DNA from: DATARN01 sp963851105
GTDB taxonomy: Bacteria; Actinomycetota; Acidimicrobiia; Acidimicrobiales; Palsa-688
Length of the DNA: 64,000 nucleotides
Reading direction: 5' to 3'
Assembly: GCA_963851105.1 (NCBI GenBank)
Contig: CAWKNP010000011.1
Coordinates: 51,300 to 115,299 of the forward strand
This document shows, one piece after another, positions 62,444-64,000 of the stretch. Position numbers and translations under genes: made by a program. Position 1 is the first letter of the stretch; each line of letters opens with the position of its first letter. The notes under the pieces are model-generated. The model was not told the DNA's origin. It did not search any database and was given only the letters and a program-made list of their open reading frames with translations.

Positions 62444-63862
62444 TCAGGGGCGCTGGGCGAGGACCGGTCTTCCGATCGGCAGGCGGCGTGTGGCCGCCAA
62501 GGCGGCGACCGCCCCGGCGGCACCGATCGCAAAGGCGACGGCGATGCCCGCGCCCAGCGAGCGACCGAGACTGGCACTGGCCGCGATGGCGGCGCCCCCG
62601 AAGCCCACCCCGAGCGCGGTGCCGAGCACGTCGGACAAGTTGAGCGACGCCGAAGCCCAGCCCTCCCGGCCGGATGGTGCCTCTCGCAGCATCATCAACG
62701 TAAGCGGCGGGTAGGCCAGTCCCATCCCGAAGCCCGCCATCGACCATGAGGCGATGGCGACAGCCACGGGCACCGACGATGACAGCGCGATCGCCATGCC
62801 CCCGATGCCGGCCAGGATCACGATGAGGCCCATCCGAACAAGCCTGCGACCCTCCCAGCGGTCGCTGACCCGGGCCTGGAACCAGGCGCCCGCGGCCCAT
62901 GTCAGGCTGCCGCCCGTCACAACCAGGCTGGCGACGGTCGGGCTGCGATGGCGAACCGATGTGACGGCGAGCGTGACGAAAGCGTCGCACCCGAAGAAGG
63001 CGAAGGTGAGCAGTCCCCGGCTGGCGACGGTGGCCGGCAGCCCGATGTGCGCCGCCAGGGTGCCGGCGGGCAGGAGTCGCCGCAGGGCGGGCATTCCCAC
63101 CACCAGGCCGAGGACGACCAGGGCGGCGCCCGGGGCCAGGCTGGGGGCAGTCAGCCCGGCCAGGAAGAGGCCGGCGCCGGCCGCGGTGCGCACGGCATCG
63201 TCAAGGCGGTGCTCGTCGCTGTCACCGCCGGAGACGGGACCGGCGGGCTCAGTGTCGGCGGCGGCTCGGCCGAGGCGGAGGAGGGAGGGCAGGGCGAGCG
63301 GTCCCGCGATCACAACCAGGGGGACGAGGCCGAGGAAGACCCAGCGCCAGCTGAGCTGGCGGGTCACTTCTGCTGCGATCGCCGGTCCGAACAGGCCCGG
63401 CAGGACCCACGCGCTGGAAAGGATCGCGAACATCCGGGGTCGCAGCTGATCGGGGAGGCTGCGGCCGATCGCGACGTAGGCGATCGCCGGGATCGCACCG
63501 GCCCCCAGACCCTGCAGAGACCGGCCAACGACCAGCACAGGCATGGAGGGGGCGAGCCCGGAGACGACCAAGCCGGCGCAGAACAGCGCGAGGCCTGCCA
63601 GGTACGGCGCGGCCGGCCCGCGCCGATCGGCTTGGCGCCCGGCGCCCACGATCCCGATCAGGCTGGCCAGCATGAACGCGCTAAAGACCCAGCCGTAGTA
63701 CCGCACGCCCCCGAGATCGTGGGCCACCACCGGCATGACCGTGATCACCGACAACGACTCGGATGCGATGATGGTGATCGTCATCACCAGGCCGATGGTG
63801 AGGGCCCGCCGCGGCGGTGCCCACAGTCCCTCGGTCGCCGTCACCGGGACATTGTGATCCAT
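62444..63862 (-). CDS. MFS transporter (drug exporter-like)
   Basis: A 472-residue membrane protein with 14 or 12 hydrophobic helices. The first helix holds LTIGLVMTITIIASESLSVI, followed by the MFS loop GAGRQADRRGPAAP (motif A) and LVVGRSLQGLGAGAIPAIAY (motif B), which favour an H+-driven drug exporter. ATG 63862 is chosen because the residues before it are charged and unlike the family start. Substrate unknown. It is divergent from tRNA-Ala and upstream of leuS across about 180 bp. Confidence 0.9.
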   Translation of the reverse strand: MDHNVPVTATEGLWAPPRRALTIGLVMTITIIASESLSVITVMPVVAHDLGGVRYYGWVFSAFMLASLIGIVGAGRQADRRGPAAPYLAGLALFCAGLVVSGLAPSMPVLVVGRSLQGLGAGAIPAIAYVAIGRSLPDQLRPRMFAILSSAWVLPGLFGPAIAAEVTRQLSWRWVFLGLVPLVVIAGPLALPSLLRLGRAAADTEPAGPVSGGDSDEHRLDDAVRTAAGAGLFLAGLTAPSLAPGAALVVLGLVVGMPALRRLLPAGTLAAHIGLPATVASRGLLTFAFFGCDAFVTLAVTSVRHRSPTVASLVVTGGSLTWAAGAWFQARVSDRWEGRRLVRMGLIVILAGIGGMAIALSSSVPVAVAIASWSMAGFGMGLAYPPLTLMMLREAPSGREGWASASLNLSDVLGTALGVGFGGAAIAASASLGRSLGAGIAVAFAIGAAGAVAALAATRRLPIGRPVLAQRP

Positions 63863-63910
63863 TCGGGCGAATGACCGGTCGTACCCGTCCCGAGGCCAGG
63901 TCCCTCTTGC

Positions 63911-63916
63911 TAGGCT
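63911..63916 (+). promoter_or_regulatory. -10-like hexamer upstream of tRNA-Ala
   Basis: TAGGCT, 13 bases before the tRNA's first base. A plausible promoter; the -35 is not clear. Confidence 0.4.
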
Positions 63917-63929
63917 GGCGTCATCCAAC

Positions 63930-64000
<71 letters not shown>

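Overview
The window is GC-rich, densely coded chromosomal DNA of an actinobacterium, probably of the class Acidimicrobiia or a close relative. That placement is an inference. It rests on very high GC, many GTG starts, a NucS-type mismatch endonuclease, a BldC-like regulator, -10 hexamers of the TANNNT type placed directly before start codons, and Thr-rich surface stalks. AsnRS and a GlnRS with a YqeY domain both occur, which most actinobacteria lack. There is no rRNA operon, plasmid or intact mobile element. The content is mostly housekeeping genes.

Layout. 1-3577: a partial acyl-CoA dehydrogenase, a DUF2330 surface protein, two unknown proteins and a flavin reductase. 3708-9439: a large membrane protein, then a three-gene operon (acyl-CoA dehydrogenase-fold flavoprotein, cytosolic PhnD-like binding protein, and a TusA-like/ferritin-like diiron fusion) behind a structured leader with a five-codon mini-ORF. 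9445-13722: VOC protein, small membrane protein, class A PBP, an acetate kinase remnant and a membrane-anchored cupredoxin. 14127-16816: a DUF protein and a GntR-ABC operon with a perfect palindromic operator. 16862-20787: divergent asnS and glnS. 20928-25915: a second ABC exporter, two tRNAs (CAU and Asn-GUU), a decayed tyrosine recombinase and small envelope proteins.

26046-31969: rpoD, dnaG and ppdK. 32033-35492: recO-uppS, divergent from a DinG-like helicase. 35549-35844: palindromic repeat array A. 35857-40283: era, a CBS/CorC-type protein, ybeY, phoH and a HIT gene. 40332-45532: an unknown protein, a BldC-like HTH protein, a CpaE-like protein with a degenerate P-loop, nucS, a transmembrane pseudokinase, a Thr-rich membrane protein and an MBL hydrolase. 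45501-53564: hemW, rsmE, dnaJ, hrcA, sat-cysC, lepA and rpsT. 53677-53888: palindromic repeat array B. 53971-64000: holA, folP, a CnoX-like thioredoxin, a PAC2 protein, nitroreductase, acyl-AMP ligase, leuS, an MFS transporter and a partial tRNA-Ala.

The most unusual structure is a pair of tandem palindromic arrays. Array A has four units and array B three. Both have the same 84-bp period, made of a 44-bp palindromic element bounded by CCGTGAAC/GTTCACGG and a 40-bp linker. The inner sequences differ between the loci, and both arrays sit between convergent genes. Other points of interest are the TusA-like/diiron operon, the transmembrane pseudokinase, the operator-like repeats beside the BldC-like gene, the integrase and acetate kinase remnants, and the frequent placement of -10 hexamers 5-9 nt before start codons, which suggests leaderless transcripts.
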